In this document: piece by piece, positions 1 to 8,497 of the stretch
Numbering within the stretch: the first letter of the stretch is position 1
Layout: each line of letters opens with the position of its first letter
From: Marinoscillum pacificum
GTDB taxonomy: Bacteria; Bacteroidota; Bacteroidia; Cytophagales; Cyclobacteriaceae
DNA length: 64,000 nt
Direction of reading: 5' to 3'
NCBI RefSeq assembly: GCF_024714495.1
Contig: NZ_JAMZMJ010000003.1
Location: 372,001-436,000 of the forward strand
Position numbers and translations under genes: made by a program
Notes under the pieces: generated by a model
What the model was told of the DNA's origin: nothing
Seen by the model: only the letters and a program-made list of their open reading frames with translations
Database searches by the model: none

Positions 1-488
1 GTGCCATGTACAATGCGAACAAAGACAATTACAATATCAGATGGGAACGACCAATGAGTCAGGGAACCAGAGCACATCAGGTGGCCATGTATACTGTATA
101 TGAAGCACCGCTTCAGATGATGTGTGAAACACCATCTAAATATTATGAAGAACAGGAAACAGTTGATTTCATTGCTCAAATACCAACAATATGGGATGAG
201 ACAGTCGTGCTAGATGGTAAAGTCGGAGATTACATTGCTGTCGCAAGAAGAAGAGGAGACATCTGGTATATTGGTGCAATGACTGATTGGTCAGAGAGAT
301 CCCTGGAGTTGGACATGAGTTTTCTGGGAGATGGTAATTACAAGGCTGAAGTGTTCAAAGATGGAGTGAATGCTGCTCGAATGGCTGAAGATTATGCATT
401 AGAGCAGATTTCAGTATCTTCAGATACCAAACTAACCATCCAAATGTCTTCAGGAGGAGGTTGGTCAGCAATCATTACCAAGAAATAA
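1..488 (+). CDS. Glycoside hydrolase family 97 (SusB-like alpha-glucosidase), C-terminal part only
   Basis: Only the last ~162 residues are inside the window; the reading frame is open to base 1 and stops at 486-488. The visible part has the end of the catalytic barrel (GTRAHQVAMYTVYEAPLQM) followed by the C-terminal beta-sandwich (PTIWDETVVLDGKVGDYI, then RRRGDIWYIGAMTDW), an arrangement I recognise from GH97 retaining or inverting alpha-glucosidases/alpha-galactosidases of Bacteroidota, which are periplasmic or surface enzymes. The catalytic residues lie upstream and cannot be judged. It is followed after 10 nt by a GntP permease on the same strand, so the two may be co-transcribed. Substrate is unknown. 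Confidence 0.85.
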   Translation, partial: AMYNANKDNYNIRWERPMSQGTRAHQVAMYTVYEAPLQMMCETPSKYYEEQETVDFIAQIPTIWDETVVLDGKVGDYIAVARRRGDIWYIGAMTDWSERSLELDMSFLGDGNYKAEVFKDGVNAARMAEDYALEQISVSSDTKLTIQMSSGGGWSAIITKK

Positions 489-498
489 CCCTAATCTG

Positions 499-1812
499 AT
501 GTCATTCTTTATTATACTAAAGTGCATTATCATTCTTGTACTACTTATAACAAAAGCTAAGCTAAATCCATTTTTAGCATTTGTTATTGTCTCCATTTAT
601 ACTGGATTAATGTTAGGTGTACCTTTAAGCGAGGTGACAAATATTATTGAGAAGGGAATAGGAGGAATGCTTGGAGGTCTTGTTATCGTAATTGTGCTAG
701 GCGCCATGTTAGGTAAGTTAGTTGCTGAAACTGGTGCTGCTCAGAAGATCACTAATGTGTTGATGAAGATCTTTGGTGAACGAAACATGCAATGGGCGCT
801 GATGACCACAGGTTTCGTGGTTGGTATTCCGCTTTTCTACAATGTTGGTTTTGTATTATTGGTGCCATTGATCTTTGCGGTTTCCTATCAGTACAAAATG
901 AAAGCTGTATATATTGGTATTCCAATGTTGGCGGCTTTGTCAGTAACCCATGGTTTTCTTCCGCCACACCCTTCACCAACGGCTTTAGTTGGTCAGCTAT
1001 CTGCTGATATGGGACTTACTTTGATTTACGGATTTTGTATTGCCGTTCCGGCGATTATTTTGGCTGGTCCCGTATTTACAAAAATGATCAAAAACATGGA
1101 TGCAAAGCCACTAAAAACGTTTGTGGCCGAAACCAAGGAGGAAAAAGATTTGCCTGGTGGGGTGAATAGCTTTCTGTCAGCTCTACTTCCAGTGTTTCTG
1201 TTGGGTTCTGTAGCATTGCTACAATTAGTTTGGCAACCAACAGGTGCAGTAGGAGATTGGCTTGGGTTTATTGGGAATCCATCTGTTGTGATGATTATTG
1301 CGCTTGCCTTTGCAACCTGGTCCATCGGTTTGAATCAAGGTCATGATATGAAGCAGATTATGGAGTTCTACACTGAGGCGATCAAGGACATTTCTCCAAT
1401 TCTACTTATTGTAGCTGGTGCTGGTGCATTGAAGCAAGTGTTTATAGCGAGTGGTGTTAGTGCGGAATTAGTTGCCGGCTTGCAGGATTCAGCTATTCAT
1501 CCGTTATTGTTAGGTTGGTTGATAGCAGGGATTATCCGGGTGGCTATTGGATCCGCAACCGTAGCGGGATTAACTGCTGCAGGTATTATTGCTCCAGTGA
1601 TGGATCAGATAGGTGCCAATCCGAACCTAATGGTACTTGCTGTCGGTGCAGGTAGTTTGCTTTTCTCGCACGTGAACGACTCTGGTTTCTGGATGTATAA
1701 AGAGTATTTCAATTTGAGTATCAAAGACACCATCAAGTCCTGGTCTGTCATGGAAACCATTGTTTCAGTAGTCGGACTTGCTGGTGTGCTGTTATTGGAT
1801 ATGTTTGTTTAA
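499..1812 (+). CDS. GntP family gluconate/sugar-acid permease
   Basis: 437 residues, the usual length for GntP (about 440-450), almost wholly hydrophobic with some 12 membrane segments. The N-terminal stretch with GGLVIVIVLGAMLGKLVAETG and the motif HGFLPPHPSPTALV near residue 150 are typical of the GntP family of H+-coupled gluconate and related sugar-acid importers. ATG at 499 lies 10 nt after the GH97 stop with no clear Shine-Dalgarno sequence, normal for this phylum. Gluconate would feed into the 6-phosphogluconate dehydrogenase encoded at 7-8.4 kb, but no gluconokinase is visible in the window, so the exact substrate is open. It converges with the DUF294 gene and shares its stop codon bases. 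Confidence 0.9.
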   Translation: MSFFIILKCIIILVLLITKAKLNPFLAFVIVSIYTGLMLGVPLSEVTNIIEKGIGGMLGGLVIVIVLGAMLGKLVAETGAAQKITNVLMKIFGERNMQWALMTTGFVVGIPLFYNVGFVLLVPLIFAVSYQYKMKAVYIGIPMLAALSVTHGFLPPHPSPTALVGQLSADMGLTLIYGFCIAVPAIILAGPVFTKMIKNMDAKPLKTFVAETKEEKDLPGGVNSFLSALLPVFLLGSVALLQLVWQPTGAVGDWLGFIGNPSVVMIIALAFATWSIGLNQGHDMKQIMEFYTEAIKDISPILLIVAGAGALKQVFIASGVSAELVAGLQDSAIHPLLLGWLIAGIIRVAIGSATVAGLTAAGIIAPVMDQIGANPNLMVLAVGAGSLLFSHVNDSGFWMYKEYFNLSIKDTIKSWSVMETIVSVVGLAGVLLLDMFV

Positions 1813-1822
1813 CCAAACATAT
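1799..1822. repeat. Perfect 9-bp palindrome spanning two overlapping convergent stop codons
   Basis: ATATGTTTG (1799-1807) and CAAACATAT (1814-1822) are exact inverted copies around the 6-nt loop TTTAAC. The loop carries TTAA, in which the stop of the forward GntP gene (1810-1812) and the stop of the reverse DUF294 gene (1809-1811) overlap. It could act as a symmetric, weak terminator hairpin; neither side has a strong T-run. Confidence 0.5.
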
Positions 1823-3710
1823 TTCTCGTAAATACAATTTTGATACGCTGTTGGAATTTCTCAATCACCTTGAAGATTTCCTTAATAGTCACCACTTCAA
1901 TCTTTGTTAGAGATTTGGGATTGACATAGTTGTGAGGTTCATCGTGATCGTGTGCGATTTGCAATGATTGATAGCGCAGACGCATCCCCATTAGGTAATA
2001 ATAAGACTGCATCAACTCATGGAAGTCTTCTTCTGAGATGACTTTTTCTCTTCTGAGAGCTTCCAGACGTTCACCTGTGTTCGTGGCTACTATCTTGTAT
2101 TTCAGTGCATAAACGCGAACCAAATCTACGATTGGAGTCATGGCGCGCTTGATGTTGAAGACCTGTTGATCTCCTTTAGTAATCGTTTTAATTCCTTTGA
2201 AGAAGGTCAGAGGAGGCTCGTATTGCAATGCATTGTTCGCAAGAAGTGAGAAAAAGTACTCACTTGGTTGTTCCATTTTCTCCATGATATGAGCTTGCAA
2301 TTCCTTTACCAAAGACTCCTCTCCATAGATATATCGGCAATCAAAGAAAGTAGAGAAATTCATAGCCGCTTCATGATCAGGATTGGCAATCCACTCATTG
2401 TAGTTGCGCTTCCAATGAGAAAGTGAATGTGTCCATTTAGGATTCTTAGCCATCAATCCACCAGTACAGAAAGAGAATCCAATATGATCTAAACGTTCAG
2501 AAACCAGGTCTGCAAAATGTAGGAAATACTTTCTGGTCTTTTCACGGAATTCATTGGCCTTGTCTTCGTAGATAATCGCATTGTCCTGATCTGTTTTAAG
2601 AGTTTGCTCTTTTCGGCCTTCACTTCCCAGAGACATGAACACAAATTTCGCAGGAGGTTCTCCAATTTCATGAATGACTCCTTCAATCACCTTTTGAGCG
2701 ATCGTGTCGGAGATGTTGGTAATTACCTGGTTCACAATCTCGGATTTCACACCTCTGGTTAACAGTTGGTATACTACTTCCGGAACTTGAGCCCACTTGT
2801 TTTTCAATTCGTCTACTGTCAGAGACAAACGCACTGATTGAATAAACACGAACGGAGACTGTGCCTGATCCGATAACAATCTATTTCTAGAGAGCACGCC
2901 AATGTCTTCACCATTTTCCTGTACGATGATGTATCGGATCATGTTATCAAACATCAAAAGGACCGCTTCATAAACATAGGCATGACTATCAATCCGATAA
3001 ATTGGGCCTTCCATGATATCTTTTACAGGTGTTGCTGAATGCATTTGACCACCAATGATCTTATTTCTAAGAATGATGTCAGTGATGTATCCCAATTGCT
3101 CTCCATTGTCTTCCACGAAAAGACAGCTCAACTTGTGTTCTTCCATGATTTTGGCAGCATCATGGCAAGGTGTGTTGATATTGCAGCTAATGAGTGGTCG
3201 AGGACTCACTGTGTCTAACCTTCGAACAAAGTATCGATCAAATGATAATGCTTCGATATTCATTTCAGGATTCGAAACCAGCCCCATGTATTGCTCATTG
3301 AGCATTTCTTTGCCAAAGGCGCTGAGAAAGAACTGATAGAACTCGTTGTGATTTTTACACAACTCTTTGAAATAACCTGGAGGAATACGATAGGCCAGCG
3401 TGTTCTTTTGGACCTCTACCGTGAGCATCGATTTTCCTTTATTCAGCAGAGTGGAGAATGCACCGTAAGTATGATGTGGTTCTACATACTGTTTGGATTT
3501 TTTCTGATTTTCAGATGTCAGAATATAGGCTTCATAGCGACCAGATACGATGATGTCAAGACCTTCAACATTCGTTTGATTTTGTTGATAGATAAGTTCT
3601 CGTCTGTCGTATGATACCTCTTGTATTTTTGATGCTACTGCCTGAAGATCAGCTTCTGGAAGTAGATTGAATGGTTCTGTAGTTTTTAAGAATGTTATTT
3701 TTTCACTCAT
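1809..3710 (-). CDS. cNMP-binding/CBS/DUF294 putative nucleotidyltransferase
   Basis: 633 residues from the chosen ATG at 3710; a longer reading from 3764 exists, but the start at 3710 forms an ATGA overlap with the upstream exonuclease stop. Domain order: a cyclic-nucleotide-binding-like fold (about 5-125), a pair of CBS motifs (about 145-285), then DUF294 with the nucleotidyltransferase motif GSEGRKEQTLKTDQDNAII near residues 362-380, and DUF294_C. This architecture is known from bacterial genes linked to acetate/solute uptake and always seems to travel with a DnaQ-like exonuclease, as here. Predicted cytosolic, possibly a nucleotide-sensing protein that modifies a partner; the target is not known. 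Confidence 0.85.
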   Translation of the reverse strand: MSEKITFLKTTEPFNLLPEADLQAVASKIQEVSYDRRELIYQQNQTNVEGLDIIVSGRYEAYILTSENQKKSKQYVEPHHTYGAFSTLLNKGKSMLTVEVQKNTLAYRIPPGYFKELCKNHNEFYQFFLSAFGKEMLNEQYMGLVSNPEMNIEALSFDRYFVRRLDTVSPRPLISCNINTPCHDAAKIMEEHKLSCLFVEDNGEQLGYITDIILRNKIIGGQMHSATPVKDIMEGPIYRIDSHAYVYEAVLLMFDNMIRYIIVQENGEDIGVLSRNRLLSDQAQSPFVFIQSVRLSLTVDELKNKWAQVPEVVYQLLTRGVKSEIVNQVITNISDTIAQKVIEGVIHEIGEPPAKFVFMSLGSEGRKEQTLKTDQDNAIIYEDKANEFREKTRKYFLHFADLVSERLDHIGFSFCTGGLMAKNPKWTHSLSHWKRNYNEWIANPDHEAAMNFSTFFDCRYIYGEESLVKELQAHIMEKMEQPSEYFFSLLANNALQYEPPLTFFKGIKTITKGDQQVFNIKRAMTPIVDLVRVYALKYKIVATNTGERLEALRREKVISEEDFHELMQSYYYLMGMRLRYQSLQIAHDHDEPHNYVNPKSLTKIEVVTIKEIFKVIEKFQQRIKIVFTRNMFG

Positions 3711-4402
3711 AACCAGATTGATAATAGTCCAATTAAAATGAAAACAAGGATGGGTAATCCACATCCAGCTTTGGATGATTTCTTATCCTTGATATTGATA
3801 AATAGTCTTTGTGATGCAATGACTTGCTCATTGATCTCTCCTTTGTCTTTTAGGCTAAAGAAGCATTTAGCTGTTGCTTCTGCATCGTTCAATGCGTTGT
3901 GCGTGTCTTCAAGCTTCTCCTTAAACAGTCCAAAATATAGGTCTTCTAATTTAGGATAAGTATTGTGAGGCAATCGTGCATATGCTTTAGTAGGTAACAT
4001 GGTGCAGAAATGCTTCAAAGGCGAGATGATATTCTTTAGTCCAGATCTGAAAAAAGCCACTTGTACCATCTTGCTATCAAATTCCACAAAATGACCAATG
4101 ATCATTGGCTTGTATTGTCTCAAATCACTGGCAAAGGCCTTCATAACTGATTTTCGATCTAATCCCTTCGCCTTTAACTCCTCACGAGTGATACCGTGAA
4201 TTCTTTCTGAAGATTGCTTGATATAAATATCTTCTTCGTAAATGAATAGGTTTTCCTTCTTAACAAGCTTGCCTCCAGGTGTGTAGATCAACCAGGCTAT
4301 TTGCAATACAAATGGCCAATTATCCAAATCGGTGATGGGAGCATGCAGAGAAGTTGGAATGCCAGAAGTCTCAGTGTCTAAAAATAGCAGGTAGTCATGC
4401 AT
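3707..4402 (-). CDS. DnaQ-like 3'-5' exonuclease (DEDDh) with C-terminal membrane anchor
   Basis: 231 residues. Exo I is FLDTET (D9, E11), Exo II is GHFVEFD (D109) and Exo III is HNALNDAEA (H168, D173), so the four acidic residues and the general-base His of DEDDh exonucleases are all present. After a basic linker the protein ends in a hydrophobic helix (about 214-230, PILVFILIGLLSIWL), suggesting tail anchoring to the inner membrane, which is unusual for a DnaQ-type nuclease. The stop overlaps the start of the DUF294 gene by ATGA, so the two are translationally coupled. It is not a polymerase subunit by context; a role in nucleotide or RNA turnover with DUF294 is inferred. Confidence 0.88.
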   Translation of the reverse strand: MHDYLLFLDTETSGIPTSLHAPITDLDNWPFVLQIAWLIYTPGGKLVKKENLFIYEEDIYIKQSSERIHGITREELKAKGLDRKSVMKAFASDLRQYKPMIIGHFVEFDSKMVQVAFFRSGLKNIISPLKHFCTMLPTKAYARLPHNTYPKLEDLYFGLFKEKLEDTHNALNDAEATAKCFFSLKDKGEINEQVIASQRLFINIKDKKSSKAGCGLPILVFILIGLLSIWL

Positions 4403-4514
4403 AAACTGACGACAAGTTAGCTAAGAAATTATTTTCAAGTCTCTAAATGTCGCCTTGATAACAAACAGATGAATTGAAATGGCAACTTAGTTCTCATACA
4501 CGTTAATTGTAGAC

Positions 4515-5366
4515 ATGATTCATACCTATAAAGAGTCCATTTCTGGTGCATTTTTCGGTCTTACTTCAGACTATATTCATGATGTAGCTTATTTCAAGCA
4601 ATACTCCGGATTGATCAATATTCATTGGAATCGGTGTGTACATTCCATCTGGTTTAGATTGGATGGAGCGTTAATGGAGTTGAAACCGGGCCAGATGACA
4701 ACCACTACATATCTCAATCGGATGGAGTTTGAGTCGGACAGTTCTATGCTGACCACCTTTAGTTTCAATCGTGAGTTTTACTGCATTATTGATCATGATC
4801 ACGAAGTGTCTTGTAATGGAATCTTATTCTTCGGCAACAATACACCTCCTGTAATTTCATTGGATGAAAGAGAGCAGGTTCGTTTCGATTTGGAATTCGG
4901 CATGTTTGAGGAGGAATATAAAACGCGAGATCGAGTGCAGGGAGAGATGTTACGTACTCTGTTGAAAAGACTAATTATCCGAGCAACTCGATTGGCAAAG
5001 GTGCAGCTTTGGCCAGAAGGCATTCCTGATGATCAAACGGATTTAATCAGGAAGTATAACGTGTTGGTGGATACCCATTATAGAGATAAGCATTTGGTGG
5101 CTGATTATGCGGATTTGTTGTTCAAGTCACCAAAGACATTAACGAACATGTTTAAGAAATATGATCAACCCTCTCCATTGCAGATCATTCAAAACAGAAT
5201 CGTGTTAGAGGCTAAACGATTACTGATGTATACAGATAAAACAGCTAAGGAAATCGCTCTTGAGTTAGGGTTTACTGATGCTGGAACATTCCACAGATCC
5301 TTCAAAAAAGTGACGAACGCTACTCCACAAGAGTTCAAAAAGTCCTTTGAGTTGGAGAAAGTGTAA
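4515..5366 (+). CDS. AraC family transcriptional regulator
   Basis: 283 residues. The N-terminal 170 residues form a sensor region without a recognised ligand motif; the C-terminal ~100 residues carry the double helix-turn-helix of AraC/XylS, including the conserved tail pattern AKEIALELGFTDAGTFHRSF followed by TPQEFK. It is preceded by a 112-nt gap from the divergent exonuclease gene and followed by an AhpD-like gene 98 nt downstream. The forward order regulator, AhpD-like enzyme, cupredoxin-like protein suggests that it controls those two genes, but this is inference from position. Confidence 0.9.
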   Translation: MIHTYKESISGAFFGLTSDYIHDVAYFKQYSGLINIHWNRCVHSIWFRLDGALMELKPGQMTTTTYLNRMEFESDSSMLTTFSFNREFYCIIDHDHEVSCNGILFFGNNTPPVISLDEREQVRFDLEFGMFEEEYKTRDRVQGEMLRTLLKRLIIRATRLAKVQLWPEGIPDDQTDLIRKYNVLVDTHYRDKHLVADYADLLFKSPKTLTNMFKKYDQPSPLQIIQNRIVLEAKRLLMYTDKTAKEIALELGFTDAGTFHRSFKKVTNATPQEFKKSFELEKV

Positions 5367-5464
5367 AACTGCCATTCATTCGGGAAATATTGCCTATTAC
5401 CCACCTCCATATGTGGCGTAAAATTGAAGTGTAAAACAAAACAATCAATTAAAACACATACAAA

Positions 5465-6016
5465 ATGGAAACTAGAATAGCAGTACCAACTAAAGACCAA
5501 GTGTCTGAAACTAACCAACAAATCTTTGATCAACTTCAGGGTAAGCTGGGTTTTGTTCCTAATCTATATGCGAGCTTCGCTCACAATGAGACAGCTCTTG
5601 CAGATTACTTAGCACTACAAAACAGAAAGAGCACATTGAAAGCTAAAGAGCGTGAAGTAGTGAATTTGGTAGTATCGCAAGTAAATGAGTGTGCATACTG
5701 TTTGGCTGCTCACACGGCAATCGGGAAAATGAATGGCTTTACTGATGAGCAATTAATTGAAATCAGAAAGGGAGAGGTGACTTTTGATGCGAAACTGGAT
5801 GCTTTGGCAAAATTAACTAAAGATTCAGTGGTTAACAGAACAAGCATCTCGGAAGAATCATTGAATGGTTTTTTCGCAGCAGGCTATACTAATGCCAATT
5901 TGGTAGATGTGATCATGGTGATTGGAGATAAATTTATCAGTAACCTGATTTATGGAGCTACTAACATCCCTGTAGATTTTCCAGCTGCACCAGAGTTGAC
6001 TGAAGCAATTGCTTAA
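5465..6016 (+). CDS. Carboxymuconolactone decarboxylase/AhpD-like peroxidase-related protein
   Basis: 183 residues. The motif ECAYCLAAH (E75, C76, C79, H83) matches the AhpD-fold active site ExxxCxxCxxxH, in which the two cysteines reduce hydroperoxides. The N-terminal FVPNLYASFAHN segment is typical of the peroxidase-related subfamily. All-helical cytosolic protein; probably a thiol-dependent antioxidant enzyme rather than a true decarboxylase. ATG at 5465 sits 98 nt after the AraC gene and a cupredoxin-like gene follows after 35 nt, so it probably forms a small redox operon under that regulator. Confidence 0.88.
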   Translation: METRIAVPTKDQVSETNQQIFDQLQGKLGFVPNLYASFAHNETALADYLALQNRKSTLKAKEREVVNLVVSQVNECAYCLAAHTAIGKMNGFTDEQLIEIRKGEVTFDAKLDALAKLTKDSVVNRTSISEESLNGFFAAGYTNANLVDVIMVIGDKFISNLIYGATNIPVDFPAAPELTEAIA

Positions 6017-6051
6017 ATTTTATTGAATCTCAACACTAATCAGAAAGTAGT

Positions 6052-6426
6052 ATGAAAACGTTTTTGGCACTGATCGTCATTGGTGTGATGACTCACATCT
6101 CAAGCGATTTAATGAAACAAAAAACCAAAGTGGTTAAGCTAGAACAAGTTCCAGGTGAATTCAAAACTAAAGAACTAAAGCTAGCTGCTGGGAGACCATA
6201 TGTTTTTGAAGTAAAAAATGATGGAGTGGATCATGAAGTGGGTTTTGTAATTACTCCAAAGGGCAAAGAACAAGATCAAAATAGTCATGTGACTGAATCT
6301 TACCTTTCTAAGACCATTAAGAATGGAGAAAAGGCAGAGTCTGGCACGGTGACTTTAACCAAAGGAGAGTACGTGTACTTCTGCCCATTGAACCCTACAC
6401 CATCTTATACACTCATTGTAGAATAG
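6052..6426 (+). CDS. Cupredoxin-like exported protein
   Basis: 124 residues with a short hydrophobic N-terminus (residues 2-16) suggesting export. The rest is a small beta-sandwich in which DHEVGF (H61) and YFCPLNPTPSYTL (C111) lie where the first His and the Cys of a type I copper site would be. The position expected to hold the second His after the CPLNPTP segment is Ser118, so copper binding is doubtful or atypical. It ends an apparent operon with the AhpD-like gene and is followed by a strong terminator at 6457. Function not known; an electron-transfer or copper-handling partner of the AhpD-like protein is possible. Confidence 0.65.
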   Translation: MKTFLALIVIGVMTHISSDLMKQKTKVVKLEQVPGEFKTKELKLAAGRPYVFEVKNDGVDHEVGFVITPKGKEQDQNSHVTESYLSKTIKNGEKAESGTVTLTKGEYVYFCPLNPTPSYTLIVE

Positions 6427-6456
6427 ATTATTTATTGGTAGATCAATTTTCGCGGA

Positions 6457-6487
6457 GGCGGTTTCTGAATGGGAACCGCCTTTTTTT
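6457..6487 (+). terminator. Rho-independent terminator after the cupredoxin-like gene
   Basis: GGCGGTTTC (6457-6465) pairs with GGAACCGCC (6472-6480) over 9 bp with one G-U, loop TGAATG, followed by seven T. It lies 30 nt after the cupredoxin stop and before the NUDIX gene. Confidence 0.9.
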
Positions 6488-6511
6488 ATTTGCATGTATT
6501 AATTTGGCAGG

Positions 6512-6958
6512 ATGTCGAAACAAGTAGAAGTGACTGTCAGTGGAATCATTTTTAATCAAAATAAGCAGGTATTACTTTGTAAATCACCTAAATGGAATAA
6601 TCAATGGGTCATTCCTGGAGGACATGTAGAGTATGGCGAAAGGCTTGAAGAGGCTTTGATTAGGGAAATGAAAGAGGAAACTGGACTGACAGTGTATGAT
6701 GTGAAGTTGGTTAGCCTGCAAGAGAGTATCGCTGATCCATCGTTTCATGAATCCAGACATATGCTTTATGTGGATTTCAGTTGTGCCACTGATCAGAATG
6801 ATGTGTTGCTAAATGATGAAGCAGATGAATATAAGTGGGTAGACTTTGTTGATGTCCTATCTTATGATTTGGGCGGGTTCTTACCGCAACTTTTTGATCA
6901 AATGATCAATAAAAAAGCTCAGCATGAATATCCCGTATATTTTGGTTATTCAAGCTGA
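6512..6958 (+). CDS. NUDIX hydrolase
   Basis: 148 residues. A complete Nudix box starts at G37 (GHVEYGERLEEALIREMKEE, then TGL), fitting GX5EX7REUXEEXGU with U hydrophobic, so it should hydrolyse a nucleoside diphosphate linked to another moiety in a Mg-dependent way. The flanking sequence is MutT/ADP-ribose-pyrophosphatase-like, but the substrate cannot be inferred. It is preceded by a terminator and is therefore probably monocistronic. It converges on gnd with 25 nt between the stops, and its last codons form one arm of a hairpin that may terminate gnd. Confidence 0.92.
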   Translation: MSKQVEVTVSGIIFNQNKQVLLCKSPKWNNQWVIPGGHVEYGERLEEALIREMKEETGLTVYDVKLVSLQESIADPSFHESRHMLYVDFSCATDQNDVLLNDEADEYKWVDFVDVLSYDLGGFLPQLFDQMINKKAQHEYPVYFGYSS

Positions 6959-6962
6959 GCTT
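6911..6962 (-). terminator. Possible gnd terminator embedded in the 3' end of the NUDIX gene
   Basis: Read on the minus strand, AAGCTCAGC (6962-6954) pairs exactly with GCTGAGCTT (6923-6915), followed by a T-run from 6916 to 6911. The loop is 30 nt, longer than usual, so the call is tentative. The only minus-strand gene that could use it is gnd, ending at 6984. Confidence 0.4.
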
Positions 6963-6983
6963 CCTGTTAAAGTTTATGTGGGT

Positions 6984-8378
6984 TTACCACTCAGTGTGGA
7001 ATATACCTTCTCTATCTGTACGCTCATAGGTATGAGATCCAAAGTGGTCTCTTTGAGCTTGAATTAAATTCAAAGGCAAGTTGCCAGATCTGAATGAATC
7101 GAAGTATGCGATAGCTGAAGACAATCCTGCTACAGGGATGCCACTTCCTACTGCAAATTGAACTACGATTCTAGCATCACCTTCAATAGTTTTAAGCGTT
7201 TTAACGAAATCTGGATCCAACATCAAGTTGTGAAGGTCCGGAGTTCTATCATATGCTTTTCTGATGTCTTCCAACAAACCTGCTCTAATGATACAACCAC
7301 CTCTCCAGATCTTAGCGATGGTCTCCATGTTTAGGTTGTAGTTGTATTCTTTATCAGCAGCTGCCAACTGAGACATGCCTTGTGCATAGGTAACAATGAA
7401 TGCGAAATACAATGCGTTTTCTAAAGTTTTAGCGTCTGGCTTGTCCTGACCGATAGAAGCCGTATGGTAAACTTTATCCGCTTCTACTCGGTAATCTTTC
7501 ATAGATGAGATTTCTCTCATGGTCACAGCTGAATCAATAGTTGGTACAGGAATACCAAGATCCATTGCATTTTGAGAAGTCCATTTTCCTGTGCCTTTTT
7601 GCTTGGCTTTATCCAGAATAACATCTACCAGGTCTTTGCCAGTTAGTTCATCCTTTTTAGCGAAGATTTCAGCTGTAATCTCAACCAGGAAGGATTGAAG
7701 TGTTCCTTTATTCCAGGTGTCAAACAGGGAAGCTAATTTTTCATTGGTATAACCAGCACCTTTTTTAGCTACATCATAGATCTCAGAGATGAGTTGCATT
7801 AAGCCATATTCTATGCCATTATGAACCATTTTTACATAGTTTCCGGCAGAACCTCTACCCATATAAGCTACACATGGTTCTCCATTTACTTTAGCTGAAG
7901 CAGCTTCAAAAATGGTTTTTACATGTTCGTAGGCAGCTTCACTACCTCCAGGCATAATACTTGGACCTCTTCTTGCACCTTTAGCACCACCAGATACACC
8001 GGCACCGAAGAAATTCATTCCTTTCTCTTCCAAATAGGAGATACGTCTTTCTGTATCTTCAAAGAAAGAGTTACCTCCGTCGATGATGATGTCTCCTTTG
8101 TTCAAATGAGGAAGCAATGTGTCAATTACGGCATCAACGGGCTTACCAGCTGGAACTAACAACATGATTTTTCGTGGAGTTTTTAATGCCTTGACAAAAG
8201 TTGCAGCATCTGTGGTTCCATCGACTCTTACTTGTGATCCTTCTTCCTTAAGAGCTGAGACTTTTTCATCATCTGTATCCAATCCCATGGAGGAAAATCC
8301 ATGATCAGCTACATTCAAAATGAAATTTCTTCCCATTACTCCTAAACCTACTAGTCCAAAATCGTGTTGTTCTGACAT
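6984..8378 (-). CDS. gnd: 6-phosphogluconate dehydrogenase, decarboxylating
   Basis: 464 residues, the standard length for Gnd. The N-terminal Rossmann motif FGLVGLGVMGRNFILNVADHG binds NADP. The substrate-binding block with GVSGGAKGARRGPSIMPGG and KMVHNGIEYGLMQLISE contains the conserved Lys and Asn of the active site, and the C-terminus has the SYxxxDSFR-type segment (AYFDSFRSGNLP). It oxidises 6-phosphogluconate to ribulose-5-phosphate with release of CO2 and NADPH, the third step of the oxidative pentose phosphate pathway. It is divergent from zwf-pgl, with 119 nt between the starts, which probably contains both promoters. Confidence 0.98.
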   Translation of the reverse strand: MSEQHDFGLVGLGVMGRNFILNVADHGFSSMGLDTDDEKVSALKEEGSQVRVDGTTDAATFVKALKTPRKIMLLVPAGKPVDAVIDTLLPHLNKGDIIIDGGNSFFEDTERRISYLEEKGMNFFGAGVSGGAKGARRGPSIMPGGSEAAYEHVKTIFEAASAKVNGEPCVAYMGRGSAGNYVKMVHNGIEYGLMQLISEIYDVAKKGAGYTNEKLASLFDTWNKGTLQSFLVEITAEIFAKKDELTGKDLVDVILDKAKQKGTGKWTSQNAMDLGIPVPTIDSAVTMREISSMKDYRVEADKVYHTASIGQDKPDAKTLENALYFAFIVTYAQGMSQLAAADKEYNYNLNMETIAKIWRGGCIIRAGLLEDIRKAYDRTPDLHNLMLDPDFVKTLKTIEGDARIVVQFAVGSGIPVAGLSSAIAYFDSFRSGNLPLNLIQAQRDHFGSHTYERTDREGIFHTEW

Positions 8379-8497
8379 TATGATATAATTTTAGCTTCTA
8401 TTAAAGGTCCTGCTTATTGGGGTTTTAAACTAAGGACCGGACAGGTTTGTTGTTTTAGAGGCATGAAATTAATGCTTCCAATTTTATAATCGAAGGA
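8379..8497. promoter_or_regulatory. Divergent gnd/zwf promoter region with an inverted repeat
   Basis: The 119-nt gap must hold the promoters for gnd (minus) and zwf-pgl (plus). An exact inverted repeat GGTCCT (8406-8411) / AGGACC (8433-8438) lies in its gnd-proximal half and might be an operator. I could not place a convincing TAnnTTTG -7 box on either strand. Confidence 0.35.

Noticed and set aside
752-1325. Several ORFs of 70-100 residues inside the GntP gene
   Set aside because: All are in other frames of a clear membrane protein and lack any motif.
3711-3764. An N-terminal extension of the DUF294 gene beginning at 3764
   Set aside because: It would overlap most of the exonuclease C-terminus in another frame; the ATG at 3710 gives a classical ATGA overlap, and the residues before it are not family-like.
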